Assembly (NCBI GenBank): GCA_002842985.1
Contig: PHEQ01000010.1
Coordinates: forward strand, 1-64,000
Source of the DNA: Alphaproteobacteria bacterium HGW-Alphaproteobacteria-1
GTDB lineage: Bacteria > Pseudomonadota > Alphaproteobacteria > Rhodobacterales > Rhodobacteraceae
Reading direction: 5' to 3'
Length of the DNA: 64,000 bases
How positions within the stretch are numbered: the stretch's first letter is position 1; each line of letters begins with the position of its first letter. The translations under genes were made by a program, and so were the position numbers. The notes beneath the pieces were generated by a model. That model was not told where the DNA came from. It saw only the letters and a list, made by a program, of their open reading frames with translations, and ran no database searches. This document shows, piece after piece, positions 42,912-52,188 of the stretch.

Positions 42912-44234
42912 ATGAACAAACATCTTCTTGGAGCGTGCCTTGCCGCCACCACGGCGCTTGCGCCCGTCGGGGCCAGGGCCGAGATCACCATCGACTGGTG
43001 GCACGCCATGGGTGGGGAACTTGGGGAAATTCTTGAAAGCATTGCTGCAGGTTTCAACGAGACCCAGTCCGAGTATCGCGTCGTGCCGAGCTTTCGCGGC
43101 ACCTATACCGAGACGATGACCGGTGCGATTGCCGCGTTCCGCGCGGGCGAGCAGCCCCATATCGTGCAGGTGTTCGAGGTTGGCACCGGCACCATGATGG
43201 CCGCCAAGGGCGCGATCTATCCGATCCATCAACTCATGGCCGAGAAGGGCGTGCCGTTCGATCCCTCGGCCTATCTGCCGGCGGTTGTGGGCTACTACAC
43301 CGATCCGAACGGAAACATGCTGTCCTTCCCGTTCAACAGCTCGACCCCGATCATGTATTACAACAAGGACGCCTTCGCGGCAGCCGGGCTTGACCCCGAA
43401 GCGCCGCCGCGCACCTGGGCCGAGATGGAATCGGCCTCGCTGAAGATTGTCGAATCGGGAGCGGCGCCTTGCGGGTTCACCACCTCCTGGCCAAGCTGGG
43501 TAATGCTGGAGAACTTCAGCGCCTGGCACAATATTCCGCTTGGCACGAAGGAAAACGGCTTTGGCGGGTTTGACACCGAATTCGTTTTCGACAACGAAAC
43601 TGTCGCCCGCCACTGGGACAACCTCAAGGCGTGGCAGGACGCGGGCGCTTTCCGCTGGGGCGGTCCCGGCTCCGGCCCCGACGCATTCCCGGCCTTCTAC
43701 GCGGGCGAATGCGCGATGGTCTTCGGCTCCTCGGCCAGCCGCGCGGGCGTGCTGCGCAATGCCGAGTTCAACGTGGGTTACGGGATGCAGCCCTATTATG
43801 ACGATGTGGCGGGCGCGCCGCAAAACTCGATCATCGGCGGCGCAACGCTGTGGGTGCTCACGGGCAAGCCTGACGCGGACTACGAAGGCGTCGCGCGGTT
43901 CTTCGAATATCTGTCGCAGCCCGAGGTGCAGGCCTCGTGGCACCAGCAGACCGGCTATCTGCCGATCACCCAGGCGGCGTTCGATCTGACGCGCGAGCAG
44001 GGCTATTATGACGCCAACCCTGGTGCCGATATCTCGATCCGGCAGATGACGCTCAACGCGCCGACGGAAAACTCCAAGGGGTTGCGGTTTGGCAGCTTCG
44101 TGCAGATCCGCGACATCATCTCGGAAGAAATGGAGGCGCTGATGGCCGGCTCCAAGACCGGCGTGCAGGCAAGCGCGGACGCGGTGCGCCGCGGCAATGA
44201 GCTCTTGCGCCAGTTCGAAGCGCAGGCGCGCTAA
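42912..44234 (+). CDS. ugpB: Glycerol-3-phosphate ABC transporter binding protein UgpB
   Basis: The 440-residue product has a signal peptide (MNKHLLGACLAATTALAPVG, cut near ARA-EI) and the UgpB pattern ITIDWWHAMGGELGEILE, SFRGTYTETMTGAIAAFRAG, GTGTMMAAKGAIYPI and the sugar-phosphate contact region FPFNSSTPIMYYNKDAF. It binds sn-glycerol-3-phosphate or glycerophosphodiesters in the periplasm. GGACCGGAG precedes the ATG; the 50 codons upstream in frame are not part of the gene. Confidence 0.94.
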   Translation: MNKHLLGACLAATTALAPVGARAEITIDWWHAMGGELGEILESIAAGFNETQSEYRVVPSFRGTYTETMTGAIAAFRAGEQPHIVQVFEVGTGTMMAAKGAIYPIHQLMAEKGVPFDPSAYLPAVVGYYTDPNGNMLSFPFNSSTPIMYYNKDAFAAAGLDPEAPPRTWAEMESASLKIVESGAAPCGFTTSWPSWVMLENFSAWHNIPLGTKENGFGGFDTEFVFDNETVARHWDNLKAWQDAGAFRWGGPGSGPDAFPAFYAGECAMVFGSSASRAGVLRNAEFNVGYGMQPYYDDVAGAPQNSIIGGATLWVLTGKPDADYEGVARFFEYLSQPEVQASWHQQTGYLPITQAAFDLTREQGYYDANPGADISIRQMTLNAPTENSKGLRFGSFVQIRDIISEEMEALMAGSKTGVQASADAVRRGNELLRQFEAQAR

Positions 44235-44250
44235 GCCAACCCACCCTGCT

Positions 44251-44277
44251 GCGCCCCCGGATCCTTTTCGGGGGCGC
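44251..44277 (+). terminator. Hairpin between ugpB and ugpA
   Basis: GCGCCCCCG and CGGGGGCGC form a perfect 9-pair stem with a T-containing 9-base loop, followed by GCTTCTTCC. It is likely to lower transcription of the membrane genes relative to ugpB. Confidence 0.65.
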
Positions 44278-44306
44278 GCTTCTTCCGCTCAACGGGACGC
44301 GCGCCG

Positions 44307-45191
44307 ATGCAGACCAAACGCATGACCTTCCCGAGCTCGTGGCTGCCCTATGCCCTGCTGGCGCCGCAGGTCATCGTCACGCTGATTTTCTTCATCTGGC
44401 CCGCCAGCCAGGCGCTTTATCAATCCTTTCTGCGGCAGGATATTTTCGGTCTGCGCACCGAATTCGTCTGGTTCGACAATTTCGAGCGGCTGCTGGCCGA
44501 TCCGCTCTATCTCAACTCGCTCAAGGTCACGGCGGTGTTCAGCGTCGGCACCACGGTTCTGTCGATGTCGCTGGCCCTTCTCTTCGCAGTGATGGTCAAC
44601 CGCATGATCCGCTCGCGCGATGGCTATACCACCTTCCTTGTCTGGCCCTATGCGGTTGCCCCGGCCATTGCGGGGGTGCTGTGGTGGTTCATCTTCAATC
44701 CCGCCATCGGGATTGCGCCCTATGTCTTGCAGGGTCTCGGCTATGACTGGAATCACCGTTCCAGCAGCACCGATGCCATGCTGCTTGTCATCATCGCCGC
44801 CGCATGGAAGCAGATCAGCTACAATTTCCTGTTCTTCCTGGCCGGGCTTCAATCCATTCCCCAATCGCTGCTAGAGGCGGCGGCGATTGACGGGGCAAGC
44901 CGCACCAAGCGGTTCTGGACCATCGTGTTCCCGCTTCTGTCGCCGGTCACGTTCTTTCTGATGGTCGTCAACGTGGTCTATGCCATGTTCGACACGTTCG
45001 GCGTGATCCATGCCACCACCGAGGGGGGCCCGGCGCAGGCCACCAACATCCTTGTCTACAAGGTCTATCGCGACGGGTTCGTGAACCTCAATCTTGGCTC
45101 TTCGGCCGCGCAATCGGTGATTCTCATGGCCATCGTCGTGGTGCTCACCGTCATCCAGTTCCGCTTTATCGAGCGGCGCGTGAATTACTGA
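44307..45191 (+). CDS. ugpA: Glycerol-3-phosphate ABC transporter permease UgpA
   Basis: The 294-residue membrane protein has six segments and the EAA loop [20 protein letters not shown]. The start [20 protein letters not shown] is typical of MalF/UgpA permeases. It pairs with UgpE. Confidence 0.93.
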   Translation: MQTKRMTFPSSWLPYALLAPQVIVTLIFFIWPASQALYQSFLRQDIFGLRTEFVWFDNFERLLADPLYLNSLKVTAVFSVGTTVLSMSLALLFAVMVNRMIRSRDGYTTFLVWPYAVAPAIAGVLWWFIFNPAIGIAPYVLQGLGYDWNHRSSSTDAMLLVIIAAAWKQISYNFLFFLAGLQSIPQSLLEAAAIDGASRTKRFWTIVFPLLSPVTFFLMVVNVVYAMFDTFGVIHATTEGGPAQATNILVYKVYRDGFVNLNLGSSAAQSVILMAIVVVLTVIQFRFIERRVNY

Positions 45192-45203
45192 AAGGGGGCT
45201 GCG

Positions 45204-46052
45204 ATGGTCGACAACAACCGCCTTGGCGATCTGCTCGCCCATCTTGTCCTCATCCTCGGGGTCGCGGTGGTGGTGTTTCCCGTCTATGTGGCGGTCATCG
45301 CCTCGACCCATCCGCCCGGCACGTTTGTGCGCGGGGTCATGCCGCTCTTGCCCGGTCCTAACGCGCTTGAGAATTACAAGACCGTGATCCTGGAGGGGCG
45401 CTCGCGCGCGGGCACACCGCCCATCGGCGGGATGCTGTGGAACAGTTTCGTCATGGCCATGGCCATCACCATCGGCAAGCTGTCGATCTCGCTCCTGTCG
45501 GCCTTTGCCATTGTCTACTTCCGATTTCCGTTCCGCATCTTCTTTTTCTGGTTGATTTTCCTGACGCTGATGCTGCCGGTGGAGGTGCGCATCGTGCCGA
45601 CCTTTCAGGTGGTGGCCGATCTGGGGATGCTCAACAGTTTCGCGGGCCTGTCGATCCCGCTCATCGCCAGCGCCACGGCGACGTTTCTCTTCCGGCAGTT
45701 TTTCATGACCGTGCCGGAGGAATTGATGGAAGCGGCTCGCGTGGACGGCGCGGGGCCGATGAAATTCTTCCGCGATATCCTCGTGCCGTTGTCGATCACC
45801 AATATCGCGGCGCTGTTCGTGATCATGTTCATCTATGGCTGGAACCAGTATCTTTGGCCGCTGCTGATCACCACGGACCCGGCATATTACACCATCGTCA
45901 TGGGGATTCAGCGAATGGTGACGGGCGGGGACAGCGAACCGCTCTGGCATCTGGTGATGGCAACGGTGGTCCTTGCCGCGCTGCCGCCCATCCTTGTGAT
46001 CCTGTTCATGCAGCGCCTCTTCGTGAAGGGGCTGACCGAGACGGAGAAATAA
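45204..46052 (+). CDS. ugpE: Glycerol-3-phosphate ABC transporter permease UgpE
   Basis: The 282-residue MalG-type permease has the EAA loop EAARVDGAGPMKFFRDILVP and PVEVRIVPTFQVVADLGMLN. Twelve bases separate it from ugpA, and AAGGGGG is the ribosome site. The MYG-type end NQYLWPLLITTDPAYYTIVM is characteristic of UgpE. Confidence 0.93.
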   Translation: MVDNNRLGDLLAHLVLILGVAVVVFPVYVAVIASTHPPGTFVRGVMPLLPGPNALENYKTVILEGRSRAGTPPIGGMLWNSFVMAMAITIGKLSISLLSAFAIVYFRFPFRIFFFWLIFLTLMLPVEVRIVPTFQVVADLGMLNSFAGLSIPLIASATATFLFRQFFMTVPEELMEAARVDGAGPMKFFRDILVPLSITNIAALFVIMFIYGWNQYLWPLLITTDPAYYTIVMGIQRMVTGGDSEPLWHLVMATVVLAALPPILVILFMQRLFVKGLTETEK

Positions 46053-46055
46053 TAC

Positions 46056-47105
46056 ATGGCCTCGATTACCATGGACAACCTCGGCAAGGTCTATGCAGGC
46101 GATGTGCGCGCCGTGACCGGGGTAAGCATCGACATCGCCGATGGCGAGATGATCGTGTTGGTCGGTCCCTCGGGTTGTGGCAAGTCCACGCTTCTGCGCA
46201 TGGTCGCGGGGCTGGAGACGATCACCGAGGGCACGTTGCGCATCGGCGACCGTGTGGTGAACCGGCTGGAACCGGCAGAGCGCGATATCGCCATGGTGTT
46301 CCAGAACTATGCGCTTTACCCGCATATGACCGTTTACAACAACCTGGCCTACGGGTTGAAGAACCGGCGCATGGCGCGCGCCGAGATCGACCGCCGCGTG
46401 ACCGAAGCGGCCGAGATGTTGCAGATCGGCGCGTTTCTGGACCGCAAGCCACGGCAGCTTTCGGGCGGGCAGCGGCAGCGCGTGGCCATGGGCCGGGCGC
46501 TGGTGCGCGAACCGGCGGCGTTTCTGTTCGACGAGCCGCTCTCGAATCTCGATGCCAAGCTCCGGGTTCAGATGCGGGTGGAGATCCGGCAGTTGCAGAA
46601 ACGGCTTGCCACCACCTCGCTCTATGTCACCCATGACCAGCTTGAGGCGCTGACGCTGGCCGATCGGCTGGTGGTGCTCAATGGCGGGCGGATCGAGCAG
46701 ATCGGCACCCCGATGGAGGTCTATGCGCGGCCCGCCACCACCTTTGTCGCGGGGTTCATCGGCTCTCCGGCGATGAACATGCTGCCCGCCGACTGGCTGC
46801 GCGGCGTCGTGGCGGCGGATGCGCTCTCGCACCTGCCGACCGGGGCGGACCTGATCGGGCTGCGTCCCGAGGACATGTCGCTTGCGCCCGCAAGCGACGG
46901 GGGCCTCACGCTTGAGGCGCGGCTGATGCTGCTGGAACCGGCGGGCGCGGAAAGCCACCTGCATGTGAAATTCGACGGGATGGACGAGATGTTCGTGGTG
47001 CGCCTGCCGCATGTGCCGCAGGTCGATGAGGGGTCGCGGTTGGCGTTCAGCCTTGCGCGCGAGGCGCTGCATCCGTTCGACGCGAAAACCGGCCTGCGGC
47101 TTTGA
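46056..47105 (+). CDS. ugpC: Glycerol-3-phosphate ABC transporter ATPase UgpC
   Basis: The 349-residue ATPase has [42 protein letters not shown] and a C-terminal TOBE/regulatory domain ([13 protein letters not shown]). It starts 3 bases after ugpE and energises UgpAE. No ugpQ follows, but a glycerophosphodiesterase is found at 59528-60295. The stop is 9 bases before the convergent rmuC. Confidence 0.94.
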   Translation: MASITMDNLGKVYAGDVRAVTGVSIDIADGEMIVLVGPSGCGKSTLLRMVAGLETITEGTLRIGDRVVNRLEPAERDIAMVFQNYALYPHMTVYNNLAYGLKNRRMARAEIDRRVTEAAEMLQIGAFLDRKPRQLSGGQRQRVAMGRALVREPAAFLFDEPLSNLDAKLRVQMRVEIRQLQKRLATTSLYVTHDQLEALTLADRLVVLNGGRIEQIGTPMEVYARPATTFVAGFIGSPAMNMLPADWLRGVVAADALSHLPTGADLIGLRPEDMSLAPASDGGLTLEARLMLLEPAGAESHLHVKFDGMDEMFVVRLPHVPQVDEGSRLAFSLAREALHPFDAKTGLRL

Positions 47106-47114
47106 CGGTGTGCC

Positions 47115-48290
47115 CTATTGTGCCTTCTGATCAGCCAGCGGCGGCAGGGCGGGCTCGGTCTCGGGGGCCAGTTCCTCGAAATCGAAATTGTCCAGACGCC
47201 GTGCGCGCCTGCCCGCCTTGTCGGCTGAAATCTTGATGTCCGAGATGTCCTTGGCCGCCTGATGGAAATGCCGGTCGAGGTTCTCGACGCGGTTGCCCAG
47301 CCGGTCTACATCGGCAAAGAGAAGCCCCAGTTCGCGCCGGATCGCACCCGCCTGTTCGCGCATCCGTGCGTCCTTGAGGATCGCGCGCATGGTGTTCAAT
47401 GTCGCCATGCAGGTGGTGGGCGAGACGATCCAGACGCGGGCGGCAAAGCCGTCGCGGACCACCTCGGGGAAATTGGCGTGCAGTTCCGCATAGACCGACT
47501 CGGAGGGCAGGAACATCAGCGCGCCATCGGCGGTCTCACCCTCGAGAATGTATTTCTCGGAAATGTCCTTGATATGCTTGCGCACGGAGGTGCGCAGAAA
47601 ACGGGCGGCCGCAACCAGTTCGGTTTCGGTCGTGGCGCGGCGCAGGGCCTCATAGGCCTCCAGCGGGAACTTGCTGTCGATGCAAATCGGCCCCGGCGGG
47701 TTGGGCAGGTGAATGAGGCAATCGGCGCGGCGGCCATTCGAGAGCGTCGCCTGAAGCGTGTAGCTGTCCGAGGGCAGCGCCTTGGTCACGATATCGGTGA
47801 GCTGGATCTCGCCAAAGGCCCCGCGCGTCTGCTTGTTGCTGAGGATGTCCTGCAATGACAGCACATCGCCCGAGAGCTTGGTAATATTGTCCTGCGCCTT
47901 GTCGATGGTTTGCAGGCGCTGTTGCAACTCGCCAAGGCTCTGCGCGGTGCGGCGGGCCGAACCTTGCAGGTTCTCGGTCATCTGGTTGCCCACCTCGGCA
48001 AGGCGCTTTTCCATCAGTTGCAGCATATGCGACTGGCTCGCGGCTTGCGCCTCCGCAACATGGGTAAGCCCGCCGGCAAGCTGGTGCTGCCCGTCCGAGA
48101 GCCCCTGCACGCGCGCGCCAAGCTGTATCATCTGCTGCGCCAGCGGCTCTGCCAGACGGGCCGAGCGGGTGGCGGCGCGCAAGGCAGCGATGAGCAACAC
48201 GAGGATCAGCAGCAGAACACCCGCCCCGATCAGCCCCGCAAGCGTCATCGGGTCGGCGGTGTCAAAGGCATAGGGACCGATCTGGATCAT
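47115..48290 (-). CDS. rmuC: DNA recombination protein RmuC
   Basis: The 391-residue product has an N-terminal membrane anchor (about residues 16-38), a long coiled coil (about 40-135) and the RmuC nuclease-like domain with [28 protein letters not shown] and the [11 protein letters not shown] motif. RmuC limits inversions and other rearrangements in Escherichia coli. The start [15 protein letters not shown] overlaps the mutL stop by 4 bases; the earlier in-frame start lies inside mutL. Confidence 0.9.
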   Translation of the reverse strand: MIQIGPYAFDTADPMTLAGLIGAGVLLLILVLLIAALRAATRSARLAEPLAQQMIQLGARVQGLSDGQHQLAGGLTHVAEAQAASQSHMLQLMEKRLAEVGNQMTENLQGSARRTAQSLGELQQRLQTIDKAQDNITKLSGDVLSLQDILSNKQTRGAFGEIQLTDIVTKALPSDSYTLQATLSNGRRADCLIHLPNPPGPICIDSKFPLEAYEALRRATTETELVAAARFLRTSVRKHIKDISEKYILEGETADGALMFLPSESVYAELHANFPEVVRDGFAARVWIVSPTTCMATLNTMRAILKDARMREQAGAIRRELGLLFADVDRLGNRVENLDRHFHQAAKDISDIKISADKAGRRARRLDNFDFEELAPETEPALPPLADQKAQ

Positions 48291-50119
48291 GTGCGCCCGA
48301 ACAATCGCTCGATATCCGACAGGCGCAATTCCACATAGGTGGGGCGGCCGTGGTTGCACTGGCCGGATTTCGGCGTGCGCTCCATCTCGCGCAAAAGCGC
48401 GTTCATTTCCTCGCCCGACATGCGGCGGCCGGAGCGGACCGAGCCGTGACAGGCCATGCGCGAGAGCACCGCGTCGATGCGTGCGCGCAGCGTGCCGCTG
48501 GCACCCGCATCGCGCAGCTCATCGAGGATATCGCGCACGAGTGCGGCGGCATCGACCGGGCCAAGCAGCGTCGGGGTTTCGCGCACGGCAAGGCTTCCCG
48601 GGCCGAAGGACTCGATCACAAGGCCGAGCGTGGCGAGGTCCCCGGCATGGTCCATCAAGGTTGCGCAATCGGTCTCGGGCAGGTCCACGATCTCGGGGAT
48701 CAGCAGAGCCTGCGCGGCGATGCCGCCCTCTGCCTGTGCCTTGAGCCGCTCGTAGACAAGGCGTTCGTGCGCGGCATGCTGATCGACGATGACCATGCCG
48801 GTCTCGGTCTGGGCGACGATGTAATTCTCGTGGATCTGCGCGCGGGCGGCACCAAGGGGCAGGGCGGTGGCTTGGGTCTCGTCGGCCTCTTGCGGAGCCG
48901 TTTCCACCCGTCCGCTCCAGCTATGGGCCATTTCGGCAAAGCCGGGGGCCTGCGCCTGATAGGCAATGTTGCGCGCCTGTGGCGAGGGGCGGTCCATCTG
49001 GTAGGGTCGTGCATGGTCCGGCGTGCGGAACGCGCCAAGCGTGGCACCTGCGACCGTCGAGGACGCCCGATGCCCCTCCCCGGCCAGCGCGTGCCGCAGC
49101 GCCGAGACGATCAGCCCGCGCGCCAGTCCCGGATCGCGGAACCGCACCTCGGATTTGGCCGGGTGGACGTTCACATCCACAAGATGCGGATCGCAGTCGA
49201 TGAAGAGCGCCGCCGCCGGGTGCCGGTCCCGCGCGAGCACATCCTGATAGGCGGCGCGCAGCGCGCCCATCAGCATCCGGTCGCGCACGGGCCGCCCGTT
49301 GACGAAAAGATATTGCGCCACCGCCGCCCCGCGCGAATAGGTCGGCAGCGCGGCGAGGCCGGAGAGACGCAGCCCTTCGCGGGTGGCGTCGATCCTGAGC
49401 GCGTTGTCGGTGAACTCGCGCCCTATGATCCGCGCGAGCCGCTCCGACAGCGCGTCAAACAGATCGCCTGTCTCGGCCTCGGCGCGGAACATCACGCGCC
49501 CCTCGCCGCCGCCCGAAACATCGCGCAGCGTCACGGCCACGCGGGGTGCTGCCATGGCAAGGCGCTTGACGGTATCGGCAATCGCCTGTGTCTCGGCGCG
49601 GTCCGAGCGCAGGAACTTGAGCCGCGCGGGCGTGGCGTAGAAGAGATCGCGCAGCGTGACGGTGGTGCCGGGGCCGCGCGCCGCCGGTTTCACCGCGCCC
49701 ACCTGCCCACCCGCGACTGTGATCTCGGCCCCGTCCTGCCCCGGCGCGCGTGCCGTGATCGTCAGCCGCCCGACCGCGCCGAGCGAGGGCAGCGCCTCGC
49801 CACGAAAGCCGAAGGAGTGGATATCGAGCAGGTCGCTGCCGTCGATCTTGGACGTGGCGTGGCGGGCAAGCGCGAGGGTCAGGTCCTCGGGCGTGATGCC
49901 GCAGCCATCGTCGGCGACCCGGATCAGCGTCTTGCCGCCATCGGCAATGGCCACGTCGACGCGGGTGGCGCCCGCGTCGAGCGCGTTTTCCATCAGTTCC
50001 TTGACCGCAGAGGCTGGACGCTCAACCACCTCGCCCGCCGCGATGCGATTGATCGCGGCCTCGTCAAGCTGCCGGATACGGGGCAGAGCGGCGCTTATCT
50101 TGGGGGCGGGCGTGTTCAT
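48287..50119 (-). CDS. mutL: DNA mismatch repair protein MutL
   Basis: The 610-residue product has the GHKL ATPase motifs [26 protein letters not shown] and GFRGEALPS, and a C-terminal dimerisation domain with the endonuclease-associated [11 protein letters not shown] and ACHGSVRSG. The metal-binding DQHA-x2-E-x4-E motif and the ACHGSVR and CNHGRPT motifs suggest an active nuclease of the type found in bacteria without MutH. The ATG at 50119 gives the family start; the frame upstream runs through the terminator. Confidence 0.95.
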   Translation of the reverse strand: MNTPAPKISAALPRIRQLDEAAINRIAAGEVVERPASAVKELMENALDAGATRVDVAIADGGKTLIRVADDGCGITPEDLTLALARHATSKIDGSDLLDIHSFGFRGEALPSLGAVGRLTITARAPGQDGAEITVAGGQVGAVKPAARGPGTTVTLRDLFYATPARLKFLRSDRAETQAIADTVKRLAMAAPRVAVTLRDVSGGGEGRVMFRAEAETGDLFDALSERLARIIGREFTDNALRIDATREGLRLSGLAALPTYSRGAAVAQYLFVNGRPVRDRMLMGALRAAYQDVLARDRHPAAALFIDCDPHLVDVNVHPAKSEVRFRDPGLARGLIVSALRHALAGEGHRASSTVAGATLGAFRTPDHARPYQMDRPSPQARNIAYQAQAPGFAEMAHSWSGRVETAPQEADETQATALPLGAARAQIHENYIVAQTETGMVIVDQHAAHERLVYERLKAQAEGGIAAQALLIPEIVDLPETDCATLMDHAGDLATLGLVIESFGPGSLAVRETPTLLGPVDAAALVRDILDELRDAGASGTLRARIDAVLSRMACHGSVRSGRRMSGEEMNALLREMERTPKSGQCNHGRPTYVELRLSDIERLFGRT

Positions 50120-50175
50120 GCCACAAAACTTAGCATGAAGCCGTGCGATTCTGAAAGCGTCCCGGTGAAGAAAAA

Positions 50176-50197
50176 CCCCGGGCGCGGACGCCCGGGG
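50176..50197 (-). terminator. Terminator after amtB
   Basis: CCCCGGGCG and CGCCCGGGG form a perfect 9-pair stem with a 4-base loop, followed on the minus strand by TTTTTC. It lies 40 bases past the amtB stop. Confidence 0.85.
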
Positions 50198-50236
50198 CAA
50201 GCTCTCTGAGGGATGATCGGGAGGAGGAGAGAGGGA

Positions 50237-51571
50237 TCAGCCCTTGGAGAATTCCGGATAGGCCTCCATGCCCAGTTCGGCCATGTCGAGGCCGTTGATT
50301 TCCTCTTCCTCGCCGACGCGGATACCCATGGTCATCTTGAGGATGGACCACACCACCAAGGAGGCGACGAAGACAAACCCGCCGATCGCCGCGATACCAA
50401 CGATCTGCGTGCCAAAGCTGGCCTCGCTGTTGTAGAACGGAACGGCGAGCGTGCCCCAGATACCGGCAATCAGGTGCACCGGGATCGCGCCGACCACATC
50501 GTCGATCTTCATCCGGTCGAGCATCGGCACGGTAATGACCACGATCACGCCGCCCACGGCGCCGATCCAGAGCGCGCCGAAGAGCGAAGGCGCCAGCGGC
50601 TCTGCGGTGATCGATACCAGACCGGCTAGCGCGCCGTTGAGCACCATGGTCAGGTCGGGCTTTTTATACATCACCTGCGTGAGGATCAGCGCGGTCACGG
50701 CCCCGGCAGCCGCGGCCATGTTGGTGTTGGCGAAGATACGGCTCACGTCCGTCACATCGCTCACCGTGCCCATGGCAAGCTGCGAGCCGCCGTTGAAGCC
50801 GAACCAACCCAGCCACAGGATGAAAGTGCCGAGGGTCGCCAACGCAAGGTTCGAGCCGGGGATCGGGATCACGCGGCCGTCCTTGGCGTATTTGCCGATG
50901 CGCGGCCCGAGGATGAGCGCGCCCGCCAGGGCGGCGAACCCGCCTGCCGCGTGCACAAGGGTCGAGCCTGCGAAATCGGCAAAGCCCATCTCCGAGAGCC
51001 AGCCGCCGCCCCACTGCCAGGACGCCTCGATCGGGTAGAGCACACCGGTCAGCACGACGACAAAGAGCAGGAAGGGCCACAGCTTGATGCGCTCGGCCAG
51101 CGTGCCCGAGACGATCGAGGCGGTGGTGGCGCAGAACATCAACTGAAAGAAGAAGTCCGAGCCGACCGAGGCATAATCGAGCGAGGCCGCCGCCGCCTCG
51201 AGCCCCACCGGTTCCAGTGAGGTGATCGAGAACCACGGCCCCATCCAGCCCGCGATCCACCATCCATCGCCGGGATACATCAGGTTGAACCCGATCAGCC
51301 AATACATGATCGCGGCGATGGAAAAGAGCGCGATATTCTTGGTCAACTGCATGGTCACGTTCTTGGAGCGCACGAGGCCTGCCTCGAGCATGGCAAAGCC
51401 GGCCGCCATCCAGAACACCAGAAAGCCGCCGATGAGAAACAGCAGCGTTGTAAAGATATAGGGGTTGATGTCGGGTGCGGCCTCGACCGCCTCGACCGCC
51501 TCTTGCGCCAGCCCAAGGTGGGGCAGAAGTGCCACCAATGCGGCGATGCCAAGTGTCTTTTTCAGGGTCAT
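50237..51571 (-). CDS. amtB: Ammonium transporter
   Basis: The 444-residue membrane protein has a signal-like first segment (MTLKKTLGIAALVALLPHLG) and about eleven helices. Family marks are GFAMLEAGLVRSKNV, the conserved DFAGSTLVHAAGG with the first pore histidine, FGFNGGSQLA and GAIPVHLIAGIWGT with the second. It passes ammonium and is blocked by GlnK when nitrogen is plentiful. It lies 25 bases after glnK in one operon. Confidence 0.95.
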   Translation of the reverse strand: MTLKKTLGIAALVALLPHLGLAQEAVEAVEAAPDINPYIFTTLLFLIGGFLVFWMAAGFAMLEAGLVRSKNVTMQLTKNIALFSIAAIMYWLIGFNLMYPGDGWWIAGWMGPWFSITSLEPVGLEAAAASLDYASVGSDFFFQLMFCATTASIVSGTLAERIKLWPFLLFVVVLTGVLYPIEASWQWGGGWLSEMGFADFAGSTLVHAAGGFAALAGALILGPRIGKYAKDGRVIPIPGSNLALATLGTFILWLGWFGFNGGSQLAMGTVSDVTDVSRIFANTNMAAAAGAVTALILTQVMYKKPDLTMVLNGALAGLVSITAEPLAPSLFGALWIGAVGGVIVVITVPMLDRMKIDDVVGAIPVHLIAGIWGTLAVPFYNSEASFGTQIVGIAAIGGFVFVASLVVWSILKMTMGIRVGEEEEINGLDMAELGMEAYPEFSKG

Positions 51572-51596
51572 GTCCTTGTCCTTTCCCTCGCGCAAC

Positions 51597-51935
51597 TCAG
51601 AGCGCGTCGTCATTGGTTTCGCCCGTGCGCACACGCAGGGCCTGTTCGAGATCGAGCACGAAGATCTTGCCGTCGCCGATCTTGCCGGTGCGCGCGGCAC
51701 GGGCGATGGTCTCGACCACCTGATCGGCGAGCGGGTCGGTCACGGCCACTTCCAGCTTGACCTTGGGCACGAAGTTCACGGCGTATTCGGCCCCGCGATA
51801 GATCTCGGTATGACCCGACTGCGCGCCGAAGCCCTTGATCTCGGTGACCATCATGCCGCGCACACCGATGCCGGTGAGTGCCTCGCGGACCTCCTCGAGC
51901 TTGAATGGTTTGATCGTTGCGATGATGAGTTTCAC
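51597..51935 (-). CDS. glnK: Nitrogen regulatory PII protein GlnK
   Basis: The 112-residue product is a complete PII protein with the T-loop EIYRGAEYAV whose Tyr51 is uridylylated in low nitrogen, and the B- and C-loop motifs ARTGKIGDGKIFV and VRTGE. It starts with GTG (KLIIATIKPFKLEEVREAL); the longer frame adds a non-homologous stretch. Pairing with amtB shows it is the GlnK type that controls the ammonium channel. The 253-base gap before the divergent penicillin-binding protein gene probably contains an NtrC-regulated promoter, although I could not identify a GGC-N10-GC site with confidence. Confidence 0.94.
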   Translation of the reverse strand: MKLIIATIKPFKLEEVREALTGIGVRGMMVTEIKGFGAQSGHTEIYRGAEYAVNFVPKVKLEVAVTDPLADQVVETIARAARTGKIGDGKIFVLDLEQALRVRTGETNDDAL

Positions 51936-52188
51936 GTCTTCCCCTTTCCCTTGGGCGCGCTTGATCCGTGCGCTTTGCAGATGCAGCAAAGTCGGCGCGG
52001 GGCTTTTGGGGAAGGGAAAGCCGGCGCGTGCGGGCGTGTTTTCCGGTCTTGCTGCGTAAAGAATGGGCAGAAGTGATGTTATGATTTGAAATTGTGCAAC
52101 AATGGAACGCGACTGTGCGATGCCGGGTCTCTACATCCGGCGCATGGCGCGGTAGAGTAAGCCATCATCGACAAGGCCGGGCAGGGCA

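Noticed and set aside
44871..47072. A 733-codon minus-strand open frame opposite ugpAEC.
   Set aside because: Composition is His/Arg/Gln-rich without motifs, typical of the complement of real genes; ugpA, ugpE and ugpC cover the region.
51936..52188. Search for an NtrC or sigma-54 site upstream of glnK.
   Set aside because: No GGC-N10-GC pair or TGCAC-type repeat that I could defend was found, so no site is listed.
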